A stretch of 64,000 bases of DNA. Origin: Streptomyces sp. ASQP_92. GTDB taxonomy: Bacteria > Actinomycetota > Actinomycetes > Streptomycetales > Streptomycetaceae. A program made the translations under genes and the position numbers. The notes below the pieces were generated by a model that worked only from the letters and a program-made list of their open reading frames with translations, did no database searches and had not been told where the DNA came from. Of the stretch, positions 1-8,680 are shown one piece after another (positions within the stretch are counted from its first letter, which is position 1; the number at the start of each line of letters is the position of its first letter). Where the stretch lies: assembly GCF_025399895.1 (NCBI RefSeq), contig NZ_JAODUA010000010.1, positions 186,001 through 250,000 on the forward strand, read 5' to 3'.

Positions 1-337
1 CATCATGGGCTGGGGCCCGGACTTCGCGTCCGGCCAGGGCTTCCTGCTCCCGCTGGTGAACTCCAAGTTCATCCTGCCGAACGGCAACAACAACTACTCG
101 ATGCTGAAGGACCCGGCCATCGACAAGCTCTTCGAGGACGCCATCGCGGCGGCCACCCCCGAAGAGGCCGCCGGTCTCTACAAGCAGATCAACCAGAAGG
201 TGTCCGAGCACGCCGTCTACCTGCCGTTCGTCTTCGAGAAGAACGTCAAGTGGCGCAGCAGCCGGCTCACCAACGTCTACACGACGACCAACAACAACGG
301 TTTCTACGACTACGCCTCCCTCGGCGTCGAGAAGTGA
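1..337 (+). CDS. ABC transporter substrate-binding protein, oligopeptide type (C-terminal part only)
   Basis: Only the last ~111 residues are in the window; the gene starts upstream. The fragment looks like the C-terminal lobe of a family 5 (DppA/OppA-type) extracellular solute-binding protein, with a hinge-side segment rich in Asn (NNNYSMLKDPAIDKLFEDA) and a closing strand before the stop. Such lipoproteins capture peptides outside the membrane and pass them to the permease. It is followed, same strand, by a permease and two ATPases, so it is the capture subunit of that importer. A DppC-type permease is absent downstream and is expected just upstream of this gene, as I recall for related Streptomyces loci. 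Family call is firm; the substrate is inferred. Confidence 0.85.
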   Translation, partial: IMGWGPDFASGQGFLLPLVNSKFILPNGNNNYSMLKDPAIDKLFEDAIAAATPEEAAGLYKQINQKVSEHAVYLPFVFEKNVKWRSSRLTNVYTTTNNNGFYDYASLGVEK

Positions 338-460
338 CCGTCGTCCAATCGCTCCGCCGGCGCACCCGCCGCTAGGCACGAAGGGCAGGTGAAGGCCGTC
401 GCGTGACGGGTCGGGGGTACCGCAATCCGGTGCCCCCGGCCCGCCGCCGGGCCGAGAGCA

Positions 461-1459
461 GTGCTCGCATATCTCATCAGGCGGTTCGCCGCCGCCATCG
501 TGATGCTGCTGATCGTCATGCTCGTGACGTTCGGCATCTTCTTCCTGATCCCCAAGTGGACGGGCGTCGACCCGGCCACGATGTACGTCGGCAAGCAGTC
601 CGACGCCGCTGCTCTCGAAGCGGTCCGCTCCAAACTGGGTCTCGGCGACCCGATCTTCGTGCAGCTCTTCGACTTCGTGAAGGGCATCGTGGCCGGCCGC
701 GACTACACCGGCGGCGGCTCGACGATCCACTGCGACGCCCCGTGCTTCGGCTACTCGTTCAAGAACGAGCAGGCGATCTGGCCGGTGCTCAAGGACCGCT
801 TCCCGGTCACCCTGGCGCTGGTCCTCGGCGCGGCCATCCTGTGGGTGGTCTTCGGCGTCCTGGCCGGCGTGGTCTCCGCCCTCAAGCGCGGTTCCCTGTG
901 GGACCGGACCGCCATGACGGTGGCCCTGGCGGGCGTCTCGCTGCCCATCTACTTCACCGGCCTGCTCTCGCTGGCGATCTTCTCCTTCGGACTGCACTGG
1001 ATCGACGGCCAGTACGTGCCGTTCAGCGATTCACCAGGGGGCTGGTTCAGCGGCCTGATCCTGCCCTGGATCACCCTGGCCTTCCTCCAGGCGGCGATGT
1101 ACGCCCGCCTCACCCGGGCGACCATGCTCGAAGTGATGGGCGAGGACTACGTCAGAACCGCCCGCGCCAAGGGCCTGAGCGAGTCCACCGTCATCGGCAA
1201 GCACGCCATGCGTTCCACGATGGCGCCGATCCTCACGGTGCTCGGCATGGACATCGGCGCCCTCATCGGCGGCGCGATCCTCACCGAGACCACCTACAGC
1301 ATCCCCGGCCTCGGCCAGGCGGTGCTCCGCGCCATCGGCGAGCGCGACCTTCCGGTGATCCTCGGTGTCACGCTGATCACCTCGGCTGCGGTGATCTTCG
1401 CGAACCTCGTCGTGGACCTCCTGTACGCCGTGATCGACCCCCGAGTGAGGCTCGCATGA
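461..1459 (+). CDS. Peptide ABC transporter permease, DppB/OppB type
   Basis: Inner-membrane channel subunit of a peptide importer, 332 residues, the usual DppB length. A membrane segment near residues 8-30 is followed by a long extracytoplasmic loop and about five further hydrophobic segments. The cytoplasmic EAA coupling loop is visible (EDYVRTARAKGLSES), followed by GALIGGAILTETTYSIPGLG, the signature end of DppB proteins. GTG at 461 is used because the conserved N-terminus LAYLIRRF begins there. The stop overlaps the ATG of the next ATPase gene by four bases (ATGA), which indicates translational coupling. Functions with the binding protein upstream and the two ATPases downstream; a second permease must come from outside the window. 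Confidence 0.93.
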   Translation: MLAYLIRRFAAAIVMLLIVMLVTFGIFFLIPKWTGVDPATMYVGKQSDAAALEAVRSKLGLGDPIFVQLFDFVKGIVAGRDYTGGGSTIHCDAPCFGYSFKNEQAIWPVLKDRFPVTLALVLGAAILWVVFGVLAGVVSALKRGSLWDRTAMTVALAGVSLPIYFTGLLSLAIFSFGLHWIDGQYVPFSDSPGGWFSGLILPWITLAFLQAAMYARLTRATMLEVMGEDYVRTARAKGLSESTVIGKHAMRSTMAPILTVLGMDIGALIGGAILTETTYSIPGLGQAVLRAIGERDLPVILGVTLITSAAVIFANLVVDLLYAVIDPRVRLA

Positions 1460-2553
1460 CCGACCTGAACAAGACCGGCGCCGCGGTCGGCGAGCCGGTC
1501 GCGGGTGAGCGGCCCTCGGACGCCTTCCTGGACGTACGCGACCTGAAGGTGCACTTCCCGACCGACGACGGCCTGGTCAAGTCGGTCGACGGGCTCAGCT
1601 TCTCGCTGGAGAAGGGCAAGACCCTCGGCATCGTGGGCGAGTCCGGCTCCGGCAAGTCCGTCACCTCGATGGGCATCATGGGCCTGCACACGGCCGGCCA
1701 GTACGGCAAGCGCAAGGCCCAGATCTCCGGCGAAATCTGGCTGAACGGCAAGGAGTTGCTCTCCGCCGACCCGGAGGAGGTGCGCAAACTCCGCGGCCGC
1801 GACATGGCGATGATCTTCCAGGACCCGCTGTCCGCGCTGCACCCGTACTTCACCATCGGCAAGCAGATCATCGAGGCGTACCGGGTCCACCACGACGTCG
1901 ACAAGAAGGTCGCCCGCGCCCGGGCGATCGAGATGCTCGACCGGGTCGGCATCCCCCAGCCCGACAAGCGCGTCGACTCCTACCCGCACGAGTTCTCGGG
2001 CGGTATGCGCCAGCGCGCGATGATCGCGATGTCGCTGGTCAACAACCCCGATCTGCTGATCGCGGACGAGCCGACGACCGCTCTGGACGTCACCGTCCAG
2101 GCGCAGATCCTGGACCTGATCCGGGACCTCCAGAAGGAGTTCGGCTCCGCGGTCATCGTCATCACCCACGACCTGGGCGTCGTCGCCGAGCTCGCCGACG
2201 ACATCCTGGTCATGTACGGCGGCCGCTGTGTCGAACGCGGTCCCGCGGAGAAGGTCTTCTACGAGCCCCGCCACCCCTACACCTGGGGCCTGCTCGGCTC
2301 GATGCCGCGCATCGACCGCGAGGAGACCGAGCGCCTCATCCCGGTGAAGGGCTCCCCGCCGTCCCTGATCAACATCCCGTCCGGCTGCGCCTTCAACCCG
2401 CGCTGCCCGTACGCCGATGTGCCCAAGGACAACATCACCCGGACCGTACGCCCCGAGCTGACCGACGGCGGGAGCGGCCACTGGGCCGCCTGCCACATGA
2501 CGCCGGACGAGCGGGAGCGTATCTGGACCGAAGAGATTGCGCCCAAGCTGTGA
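1456..2553 (+). CDS. Peptide ABC transporter ATP-binding protein, DppD/OppD type
   Basis: Cytoplasmic ATPase of the peptide importer, 365 residues. Walker A reads GESGSGKS, the ABC signature is FSGGMRQR, Walker B is LLIADEPTTALD and the switch His is in ITHDLG. The C-terminal oligopeptide/dipeptide domain carries the Cys cluster (CAFNPRCPYA and a later CHM), which in DppD/DppF proteins can hold an iron-sulfur cluster. The ATG at 1456 overlaps the permease stop, and its own stop overlaps the GTG of the second ATPase, so permease, DppD and DppF are translated as one coupled block. Peptide specificity is inferred from the family. Confidence 0.93.
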   Translation: MTDLNKTGAAVGEPVAGERPSDAFLDVRDLKVHFPTDDGLVKSVDGLSFSLEKGKTLGIVGESGSGKSVTSMGIMGLHTAGQYGKRKAQISGEIWLNGKELLSADPEEVRKLRGRDMAMIFQDPLSALHPYFTIGKQIIEAYRVHHDVDKKVARARAIEMLDRVGIPQPDKRVDSYPHEFSGGMRQRAMIAMSLVNNPDLLIADEPTTALDVTVQAQILDLIRDLQKEFGSAVIVITHDLGVVAELADDILVMYGGRCVERGPAEKVFYEPRHPYTWGLLGSMPRIDREETERLIPVKGSPPSLINIPSGCAFNPRCPYADVPKDNITRTVRPELTDGGSGHWAACHMTPDERERIWTEEIAPKL

Positions 2554-4076
2554 GCGAGGACAAAGGCGTGACGGACAACGACGTGACGATTCCCGCCCAG
2601 AGCAAGGGCGCGGTGTCGACCGAGGCCGTGTCCAGGAAAGACGCGGCCCCCGGTGAGGTGCTGCTCAAGGTCAGCGGACTGCAGAAGCACTTCCCGATCC
2701 GCAGCGGCCTGCTGAAGCGGCAGACGGGCTCGGTCAAGGCCGTCGACGGCCTCGACTTCGACGTGCGCTCCGGCGAGACGCTCGGCGTGGTCGGCGAGTC
2801 CGGCTGCGGCAAGTCGACCATGGGCCGGCTGATCACCCGCCTTCTCGAACCGACCGGTGGCACCGTCGAGTTCGAGGGGCGCGACATCACCCACCTCGGG
2901 GTGCGCGGCATGCGGCCGATGCGCCGCGACGTCCAGATGATCTTCCAGGACCCGTACTCCTCGCTCAACCCCCGGCACACGGTGGGCGGCATCATCTCGG
3001 CCCCCTTCAAGCTCCAGGGCGTCGAGCCCGAGGGCGGGGTCAAGAAGGAGGTGCAGCGCCTCCTGGAGGTGGTGGGCCTCAACCCCGAGCACTACAACCG
3101 CTATCCGCACGAGTTCTCCGGCGGCCAGCGCCAGCGCATCGGCATCGCCCGCGCGCTCGCACTCAAGCCGAAGCTGGTCGTGGCGGACGAGCCGGTCTCG
3201 GCGCTCGACGTGTCGATCCAGGCGCAGGTGGTCAACCTCCTCGACGACCTCCAGCAGGAGCTCGGCCTGACCTATGTGATCATCGCGCACGACCTGTCGG
3301 TCATCCGGCACGTGTCGGACCGGATCGCGGTCATGTACCTCGGCAAGATCGTCGAGTTGGCCGACCGCAAGTCGCTGTACGCGGCGCCGATGCACCCGTA
3401 CACCAAGGCGCTGATGTCGGCGGTGCCGGTGCCGGATCCCCGGCGGCGCGGCATGAAGAGCGAGCGGATCCTGCTCAAGGGCGACGTGCCCTCGCCGATC
3501 TCGCCGCCGAGCGGTTGCCGGTTCCACACCCGGTGCTGGAAGGCGACCGAGATCTGCAAGACGCGGGAGCCGGTGCTGGTCGAGCTGAAGCCGGGCCAGC
3601 AGGTGGCCTGCCACCACCCGGAGAACGCGCCGGACCAGGCGCCGGGCGAGGCGGTCCTGCCGGAGGCCAGGGAGTCCATCGAGGTCGTGACGATCGGCGA
3701 CGCGCCGACGACCGCGGAACCGGAGGAGCCGGAGGCCGCCGGGACGGCGGCGAAGCCGGAGCCGGCGGCGGTGGCCGAGCCCGAGGCGAAGTCGGAACCG
3801 ACGGCGAAGTCGGAGCCGGTGGCGGTGGCCGAGCCCGAGGGGAAGTCGGAACCGGTGGCCAAGTCGGAACCGGAGACAGCGCCGGAGCCGGTGGCGAAGT
3901 CGGAACCGACGGCGAAGTCGGGGTCGGCGGCGGCCACGTCAGTGGCGAAGCCTGAATCGGCGGCGAAGCCGGAATCGGCCGTGGTGGCGAAGTCCGAGGC
4001 GGTGGGCTCCGAGGGCGAGACCGCGGCGCGTGACAGCGACTCCGAAGGCCCCGCTCAGGAGTCAACCGACAAGTAG
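2550..4076 (+). CDS. Peptide ABC transporter ATP-binding protein, DppF/OppF type, with repetitive C-terminal tail
   Basis: Second ATPase of the importer. The first ~365 residues are an ordinary DppF: Walker A GESGCGKS, signature FSGGQRQR, Walker B VVADEPVSALD, the switch ITAHDLS-like segment, then the oligopeptide domain with its Cys residues (CRFHTRCW, later CHHPE). The usual family length is about 330-360 residues; this one has 508 because of a ~140-residue low-complexity tail (roughly nucleotides 3640-4073) built of Ala, Lys, Ser, Glu, Pro with KSEP occurring five times. GTG at 2550 overlaps the previous stop; a second GTG at 2568 is possible. The tail is not part of the transporter fold and its role is unknown. 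Confidence 0.92.
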   Translation: MSEDKGVTDNDVTIPAQSKGAVSTEAVSRKDAAPGEVLLKVSGLQKHFPIRSGLLKRQTGSVKAVDGLDFDVRSGETLGVVGESGCGKSTMGRLITRLLEPTGGTVEFEGRDITHLGVRGMRPMRRDVQMIFQDPYSSLNPRHTVGGIISAPFKLQGVEPEGGVKKEVQRLLEVVGLNPEHYNRYPHEFSGGQRQRIGIARALALKPKLVVADEPVSALDVSIQAQVVNLLDDLQQELGLTYVIIAHDLSVIRHVSDRIAVMYLGKIVELADRKSLYAAPMHPYTKALMSAVPVPDPRRRGMKSERILLKGDVPSPISPPSGCRFHTRCWKATEICKTREPVLVELKPGQQVACHHPENAPDQAPGEAVLPEARESIEVVTIGDAPTTAEPEEPEAAGTAAKPEPAAVAEPEAKSEPTAKSEPVAVAEPEGKSEPVAKSEPETAPEPVAKSEPTAKSGSAAATSVAKPESAAKPESAVVAKSEAVGSEGETAARDSDSEGPAQESTDK

Positions 4077-4173
4077 GCCATGACAGTTCGGCAAAGTCAT
4101 GTTCATGCCGAAGCGGGAGAGTGCAGAGTCTGCGTGTCCGTACCAACGGCATGCGTTCGAAGGGCAGACTCAT

Positions 4174-5577
4174 ATGGCACTCTCCCGTCCGGCACGTCGC
4201 ACCTCCCGGTGGCTCTCCCTCGCCACCGCGGTGGCCGCCGGGTTCACCATCGCCGCCGCGCCCGCCGCCTCACCCGGCGCCCCGGGCATCGGTGACCCCT
4301 ACTTCCCCGACATGGGCAACGGCGGCTTCGACGCCCTCCATTACGACCTCGGGGTCAGCTACAACCCCGATTCGGGGCGCCTGGACGGGCGCACCACGGT
4401 GACGGCCCGGGCCACCCAGAACCTCTCCCGCTTCGATCTCGACCTCCAGAAGCTGACCGTCGACTCGATACGGGTCAACGGCAGGCCCGCCGACTTCAAC
4501 CGCAGCGGCGACGAGATCGTCATCACCCCGCGCCACCGGCTGCGCAAGGGCGAGGAGTTCGAGGTCACCGTCGTCTACGGGGGCGTGCCCCAGGCGCTGA
4601 ACGGACCCATCGTCTTCGGCTCCGACTACGGCTGGATGAAGACCAAGGACGGCGTCTTCGTGGCCTGCGAGCCCAACGCCGCCTCCACCTGGTTCCCCTC
4701 CAGCGACCACCCCTCCGACAAGGCGACGTACGACATCCGCATCGACGCGCCCAAGGGCCTCACCGGTGTCTCCAACGGGCGCCTGGTGGACTCCCACGAC
4801 CGTGGCGGACGCTCGTACTTCCACTGGCGTGAGTCCAAGCCGATGGCGACGTACCTGGCCACCGCCTCCATAGGCAAGTTCGACGTGAAGACGGGCCGCA
4901 CGCCCGCCGGCACCCTCATCTACGTGGCGATCGACCCGGTCCTCGCCAACCAGAACAAGGTCGACGTGTACGGGGTGACCGCCGAGGCCACCGACTACTG
5001 GTCCCAGGTCTTCGGCCCGTATCCCTTCGAGGTGACCGGCGCGGTCGTCGACGACATGCCGCAGGCGGGGTTCTCGCTGGAGACCCAGTCCAAGCCCAGC
5101 TACTCGGCCGTGCGCTCCGAGTCGACCATCGTGCACGAGCTCGCCCACCAGTGGTTCGGCGACTCCGTCTCGGTCGACCACTGGAACGACATCTGGCTCA
5201 ACGAGGGCTTCGCGACCTACGCCCAGTGGCTGTGGGCCGAGCACCGGGGCACCAGGAGCGCGCACGACTCCTTCCTCGCCGCCTACAACGCGATCCCGGC
5301 CGACGCCGACTTCTGGAAGATCGAGGTGGCCGACCCGAAGCGCGACACGATGTTCGCCGACGCGGTCTACCGGCGGGGCGCGATGATGCTCCAGGAACTG
5401 CGCGAACACATCGGTGACCAGGCCTTCTTCAAGCTGCTTCCCGCCTGGACCAAGGCCCATCGTTACCAGAACGCCGACACCGAGGACTTCGTCCGGCTCG
5501 CCGAGAAGATCTCGGGCAAGCAGCTGGACGGTCTGTTCCAGAAGTGGATCCACGACACGGGCAAGCCCGCGCTCTGA
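4174..5577 (+). CDS. Secreted M1-family zinc metallopeptidase (short form)
   Basis: Predicted exported aminopeptidase-like enzyme, 467 residues from the ATG at 4174, which has AGGG about ten bases upstream and gives a clean signal peptide (RRTSRWLSLATAVAAGF then AAAPAASP). The zinc site is complete: HELAHQWFG at residues 321-329 (ligands His321 and His325, catalytic Glu322) and Glu344 in NEGFATY. The exopeptidase loop preceding it reads AGFSLETQ in place of the classical GAMEN. The protein stops soon after the thermolysin-like domain, so the C-terminal ERAP1-like domain of long M1 enzymes is missing. It stands alone after the peptide importer; that a secreted peptidase feeds this importer is an inference. 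Confidence 0.9.
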   Translation: MALSRPARRTSRWLSLATAVAAGFTIAAAPAASPGAPGIGDPYFPDMGNGGFDALHYDLGVSYNPDSGRLDGRTTVTARATQNLSRFDLDLQKLTVDSIRVNGRPADFNRSGDEIVITPRHRLRKGEEFEVTVVYGGVPQALNGPIVFGSDYGWMKTKDGVFVACEPNAASTWFPSSDHPSDKATYDIRIDAPKGLTGVSNGRLVDSHDRGGRSYFHWRESKPMATYLATASIGKFDVKTGRTPAGTLIYVAIDPVLANQNKVDVYGVTAEATDYWSQVFGPYPFEVTGAVVDDMPQAGFSLETQSKPSYSAVRSESTIVHELAHQWFGDSVSVDHWNDIWLNEGFATYAQWLWAEHRGTRSAHDSFLAAYNAIPADADFWKIEVADPKRDTMFADAVYRRGAMMLQELREHIGDQAFFKLLPAWTKAHRYQNADTEDFVRLAEKISGKQLDGLFQKWIHDTGKPAL

Positions 5578-5622
5578 TCCACCGCGTGTCGGAGGGCGCC
5601 CCGCGATGAGTAAAAATGCGGG

Positions 5623-6282
5623 GTGCTCCACTCACTGTTCAGTCCCTCCGTCCAGCATGCGCTGGACCTCGTCGGGATCTTCGTCTTCGCGATCTCCGGC
5701 GCCCTGCTCGCCGTGCGCAAGAACTTCGACGTGTTCGGCATCGCGGTGCTCGCCGAGGTCACCGCGCTGGGCGGGGGGCTGTTCCGCGACCTCATCATCG
5801 GGGCCGTCCCGCCGGCCGCCTTCTCCGACCTCGGGTACTTCGTGACCCCGCTGCTCGCGACGGTGCTGGTCTTCTTCCTGCACCCCGAGGTCGAGCGCAC
5901 CCAGACCGCGGTGAACGTCTTCGACGCGGCGGGGCTCGGCCTGTTCTGCGTCACGGGCACGACCAAGGCGTACGACTACGGGCTCGGCCTCACCTCGTCG
6001 GCGGCGCTGGGTCTCGCGACGGCGGTCGGCGGTGGCGTACTGCGTGACGTCCTGGCCAACGAGGTCCCCTCGCTGCTGCGCTGGGACCGCGATCTGTACG
6101 CGGTGCCGGCGATCGTCGGCGCCACGATGATCGTGCTCTTCATCCGCTTCGACCTGCTGAACGCGGGGACCAGCGGGCTCGCCGTCGTCACCGCGTTCCT
6201 GCTGCGCATCGCGGCCCTGAAGTACCACTGGCGGGCGCCCCGTGCCTGGAACCGGCGCAGCTCGACGCTGGAGGAGGCGTGA
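5623..6282 (+). CDS. TRIC-type (UPF0126/YicG family) membrane protein
   Basis: Integral membrane protein of 219 residues with about seven hydrophobic segments arranged as two halves. Each half contains the family signature GGGxxRD: GGGLFRDLI near residue 50 and GGGVLRDVL near residue 140. Members of this family form trimeric monovalent-cation channels in the cases studied; in bacteria the physiological role is not settled. The GTG at 5623 gives the normal N-terminus; an A/T run at 5611-5617 just upstream could serve as a -10 region for a leaderless message. No operon partner is evident. Confidence 0.88.
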   Translation: MLHSLFSPSVQHALDLVGIFVFAISGALLAVRKNFDVFGIAVLAEVTALGGGLFRDLIIGAVPPAAFSDLGYFVTPLLATVLVFFLHPEVERTQTAVNVFDAAGLGLFCVTGTTKAYDYGLGLTSSAALGLATAVGGGVLRDVLANEVPSLLRWDRDLYAVPAIVGATMIVLFIRFDLLNAGTSGLAVVTAFLLRIAALKYHWRAPRAWNRRSSTLEEA

Positions 6283-6345
6283 GGCCGGAGGGGGAGCGGC
6301 GGGAGCGTTCAGGGCAGGGTGGTCGGCCGACAGAAAAAGCTACCG

Positions 6346-6369
6346 CTCAGTAATTTATCGGTGTACGGT
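6346..6369 (+). promoter_or_regulatory. Promoter and possible TetR site before the thioesterase gene
   Basis: CTCAGTAA at 6346-6353 matches the same octamer at 8681-8688 beside the FabR-like regulator gene, with extended match CC(G/A)CTCAGTAA. TACGGT at 6364-6369 can be a -10 hexamer only seven bases from the ATG at 6377. A shared operator is an inference from the matching sequence. Confidence 0.4.
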
Positions 6370-6376
6370 GCTGCGC

Positions 6377-7246
6377 ATGGCACAGGCATCGTCACAGGTA
6401 CTCCCCGCCACGATCGGGGACAGCGAGTTCGACCGCGACACCGCGGTCACCCTGCGGGAAGCGGGGGTCTATGACGCGGAGCTCTCGGCGGGCTGGACCA
6501 TCATCCACGCCGTCAACGGGGGCTATCTGCTCGCCCTGCTCGGCCGGGCGCTCGGCGACGCGCTGCCGCACCCGGACCCGTTCACCGTCTCCGCGCACTA
6601 CCTCACGCCGTCCGTGCCCGGACCCGCGGTCATCCGCACCCAGGTCGTACGCGCCGGCCGCACCCTTTCGACCGGGCAGGCCTCGCTCTTCCAGTACGAC
6701 GAGAGCGGCGCCGAGGTCGAACGCATCCGGGTGCTGGCCTCCTACGGGGACCTCGACGCCCTGACCGACGACATCCGCACGACCGCCACGCCCCCCGCGA
6801 TTCCGCCGCTCTCGCACTGCATCGGCGCGACGGACGCCCCCGACGGCAGCCGCCCGCCGATCCCGGGCAGTTCCGCCATCACCGACCGGCTGATGCTCAA
6901 GCTCGACCCGACGACGCTGGGCTGGGCCGTGGGCGCGCCGTCCGGGAAGGGCGAGATGCGGGCCTGGTTCGGGCTCGCGGACGGACGCGACGCCGACCCG
7001 TTCTCGCTGCTGCTCACCGTCGACGCCCTGCCGCCGACCTCCTTCGAACTCGGCCTCAAGGGCTGGACCCCCACGGTCGAACTGACCACCCACATCCGCT
7101 GCCGCCCGGCACCGGGCCCCCTGCGGGTGTCCATCACCACGCGGAACCTGGCGGGTGGCTTCCTGGAGGAGGACGCGGAGGTCTGGGACACGGCGGACCG
7201 CCTGGTCGCCCAGTCCCGCCAGTTGGCCCGGGCGCCGCGGGGGTAG
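6377..7246 (+). CDS. Acyl-CoA thioesterase family protein (double hotdog)
   Basis: 289-residue protein of the TesB-like/acyl-CoA thioesterase family; it would hydrolyse acyl-CoA thioesters in the cytosol. The first hotdog is seen from about residue 35 (AGWTIIHAVNGGYLLALLGRAL, then VSAHYLTPSVPGPAVI and GRTLSTGQASLFQ), and the second half ends with VELTTHIRCRPAPGPLRVSITTRNLAGGFLEEDAEVWD-like strands typical of the C-terminal hotdog. The ATG at 6377 is chosen because homology starts there and a -10-like TACGGT lies seven bases upstream. The promoter shares an octamer with the FabR-like regulator at 8056-8676, suggesting, but not proving, common lipid control. Confidence 0.82.
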   Translation: MAQASSQVLPATIGDSEFDRDTAVTLREAGVYDAELSAGWTIIHAVNGGYLLALLGRALGDALPHPDPFTVSAHYLTPSVPGPAVIRTQVVRAGRTLSTGQASLFQYDESGAEVERIRVLASYGDLDALTDDIRTTATPPAIPPLSHCIGATDAPDGSRPPIPGSSAITDRLMLKLDPTTLGWAVGAPSGKGEMRAWFGLADGRDADPFSLLLTVDALPPTSFELGLKGWTPTVELTTHIRCRPAPGPLRVSITTRNLAGGFLEEDAEVWDTADRLVAQSRQLARAPRG

Positions 7247-7269
7247 GGGGTCGGGGGTGGGGGTTTTCC

Positions 7270-7740
7270 CACCCGCCCGCCCGTGCGGGGGACTGGAGGG
7301 TGCGGCTCCTGGGGCTGTGCCCCAGACCCCCTGGGTGTTTGCCCACCCGCCCGCCCGTGCGGGGGGTTGGTGGGTGCGGCTTCTGGGGCTTCTGCTCCAG
7401 CCCCTGCGGGGGCTTCGTTCCCTGCACCGCTGGGGGTTCCCGCGTGCCCGCCCGCCCGTGCGAGGGGTTGGTGGGTGCGGCTCCTGGGGCTCGCCCCAGA
7501 CTCCTGCGGGGACTTTGTTCCCTGCACCGCTGGGGGTTCCCGCGTGCCCGCCCGCCCGTGCGGGGGATTGGAGGGTGCGGCCCCTGGGGCTCGCCCCAGA
7601 CTGCGGGGGCTTCGTCCCCTGCGCTCCTAGGGGTTTCCGCCTGCCCGTCCGCCCGGCCCGTGCAGGGGACTGGAGGGTGCGGCCCCTGGGGCTCGCCCCA
7701 GGCCCCGCGGGTACTTCCTCCCCTGCGCCCCCGCGGGACT
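7270..7740. repeat. GC-rich imperfect tandem repeat block, five units
   Basis: Five units, each opening with CCCGCCCGCCCGTGCGGGG-type sequence followed by TGGAGGGTGCGG(C/T)(T/C)CCTGGGGCT, begin near 7270, 7344, 7446, 7546 and 7641, so the period varies from 73 to 102 bases. Within units, GGGGCTCGCCCCAG and CTGCACCGCTGGGG can form hairpins. Long reading frames run through it only because stops are rare at this base composition; no start, RBS or conserved protein is visible. The rest of this 809-base gap to 8055 holds the short repeat at 7818-7880 and nothing else I can name. Confidence 0.8.
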
Positions 7741-7817
7741 TCGCGCCCCCCGCCAGAACCTCCCGCACCCTCGCCCTCCCGCGACGCGCCCTCAACTGCC
7801 CGGCTAGGTAGGCGAAT

Positions 7818-7880
7818 TCAGCCCCTCCGGCGTTTGAGGAGCGGGGGTCTGGGGGCGGCGCCCCCAGGGGGTTGGCCGGG
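7818..7880. repeat. Interspersed Streptomyces-type palindromic repeat (CAAACGCCGGAGGGG / GGGTCTGGGGGCGGCGCCCCC)
   Basis: Reverse-orientation copy of the element also seen at 21955, 26103, 61169 and 63867: on the minus strand it reads a GGGGCxxxGCCCC palindrome, CAGACCCC, then CTCAAACGCCGGA. It lies in the 3' flank of the FabR-like gene on the minus strand, where such hairpins could help end transcription. Identification is by direct comparison within the window. Confidence 0.7.
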
Positions 7881-8055
7881 TCTGGGCAGGGGTGGGTTCT
7901 CGCCCCCGGAGGGTTTCGGGGAGGGGTGGGTGGGGGAGTCGAGGGGGCCGGAGCCCAGGGAGTGGGTCCGTTCCGGGGAGCCGAGCCGGCCAGGCCCTGT
8001 GGGGGGCGCACCTCAGGGTGACCCGAACCGGGGGCCGCAGGGCCCGCAGGCGGCG

Positions 8056-8676
8056 TCAGGACCCCGGGCGGTCAAGCCAGTGCCGGCGGCCCAGCGTCAC
8101 CAGCCGCAACCGCGCCCGCGCCGTCGCGAGCACCGCCCCCTCCTCGCCCTCCAGCAGCGAGGACGCCGTCATCACCATGTGGTCGACGTACATCCCGCCC
8201 AGCATCCGCAGATCCGCCGACGACCACCCCACCGATTCCGGATCCGCACCGAGCGCCTCCGCCACCTCGTCCGCGAAGCGCCGCAGTTGTACCCCGATCG
8301 CCTCCCGGACCGGCGCGACCCCGCCATGTCGTTCGCGGGCGATGAAGCGGACGTGCGAGGGGTAGGCGAGGACATGGGCGGCGATCAACTCGACCGCCCG
8401 GTCGATGCGTTCGTCGCTCGCCCCGGTGGTGACGATCGCCGCCCGGATCGTCTCGTGGAGCGAGCCGAGCGCCTGCTCGACCAGGGCGACCCCCAGGTCG
8501 GCGGTGTCCTTGAAGTGCCGGTAGAACGCGGCCGGGGCCACCCCCACGGCGCGGGTGACCTCCCGGAGCCCGAGGCTGCTCAGGCTCTGGTGCTCCAGGA
8601 GCTGGAGCGCCGAGTCCATGAGGGCCTGGCGCGTCTTCTGCTTCTGGGCCTGCCGGATTCCGAGAGTGTGGCTCAT
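8056..8676 (-). CDS. TetR-family regulator, FabR-like
   Basis: 206-residue DNA-binding repressor. The N-terminal helix-turn-helix spans about residues 10-60 (QKQKTRQALMDSALQLLEH ... LREVTRAVGVAPAAFYRHFKD) and is closely patterned on E. coli FabR, including YRHF followed by D..LG and the later FIARERHG segment matching FabR's LLRERSG. FabR represses unsaturated fatty-acid genes; here lipid control is inferred from that likeness and from the thioesterase gene upstream. The ATG at 8676 is preferred over the earlier in-frame ATG at 8724, because family homology starts there. Divergent from two small membrane-protein genes with operator-like sequence between (8681-8737). Could instead be a TetR of unrelated specificity. 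Confidence 0.8.
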   Translation of the reverse strand: MSHTLGIRQAQKQKTRQALMDSALQLLEHQSLSSLGLREVTRAVGVAPAAFYRHFKDTADLGVALVEQALGSLHETIRAAIVTTGASDERIDRAVELIAAHVLAYPSHVRFIARERHGGVAPVREAIGVQLRRFADEVAEALGADPESVGWSSADLRMLGGMYVDHMVMTASSLLEGEEGAVLATARARLRLVTLGRRHWLDRPGS

Positions 8677-8680
8677 TCCA

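Noticed and set aside
1..1459. Deletion of the second (DppC) permease from the importer operon
   Set aside because: The window starts inside the binding-protein gene; in related loci, as I recall, the other permease lies upstream of it, so absence here is not evidence of loss.
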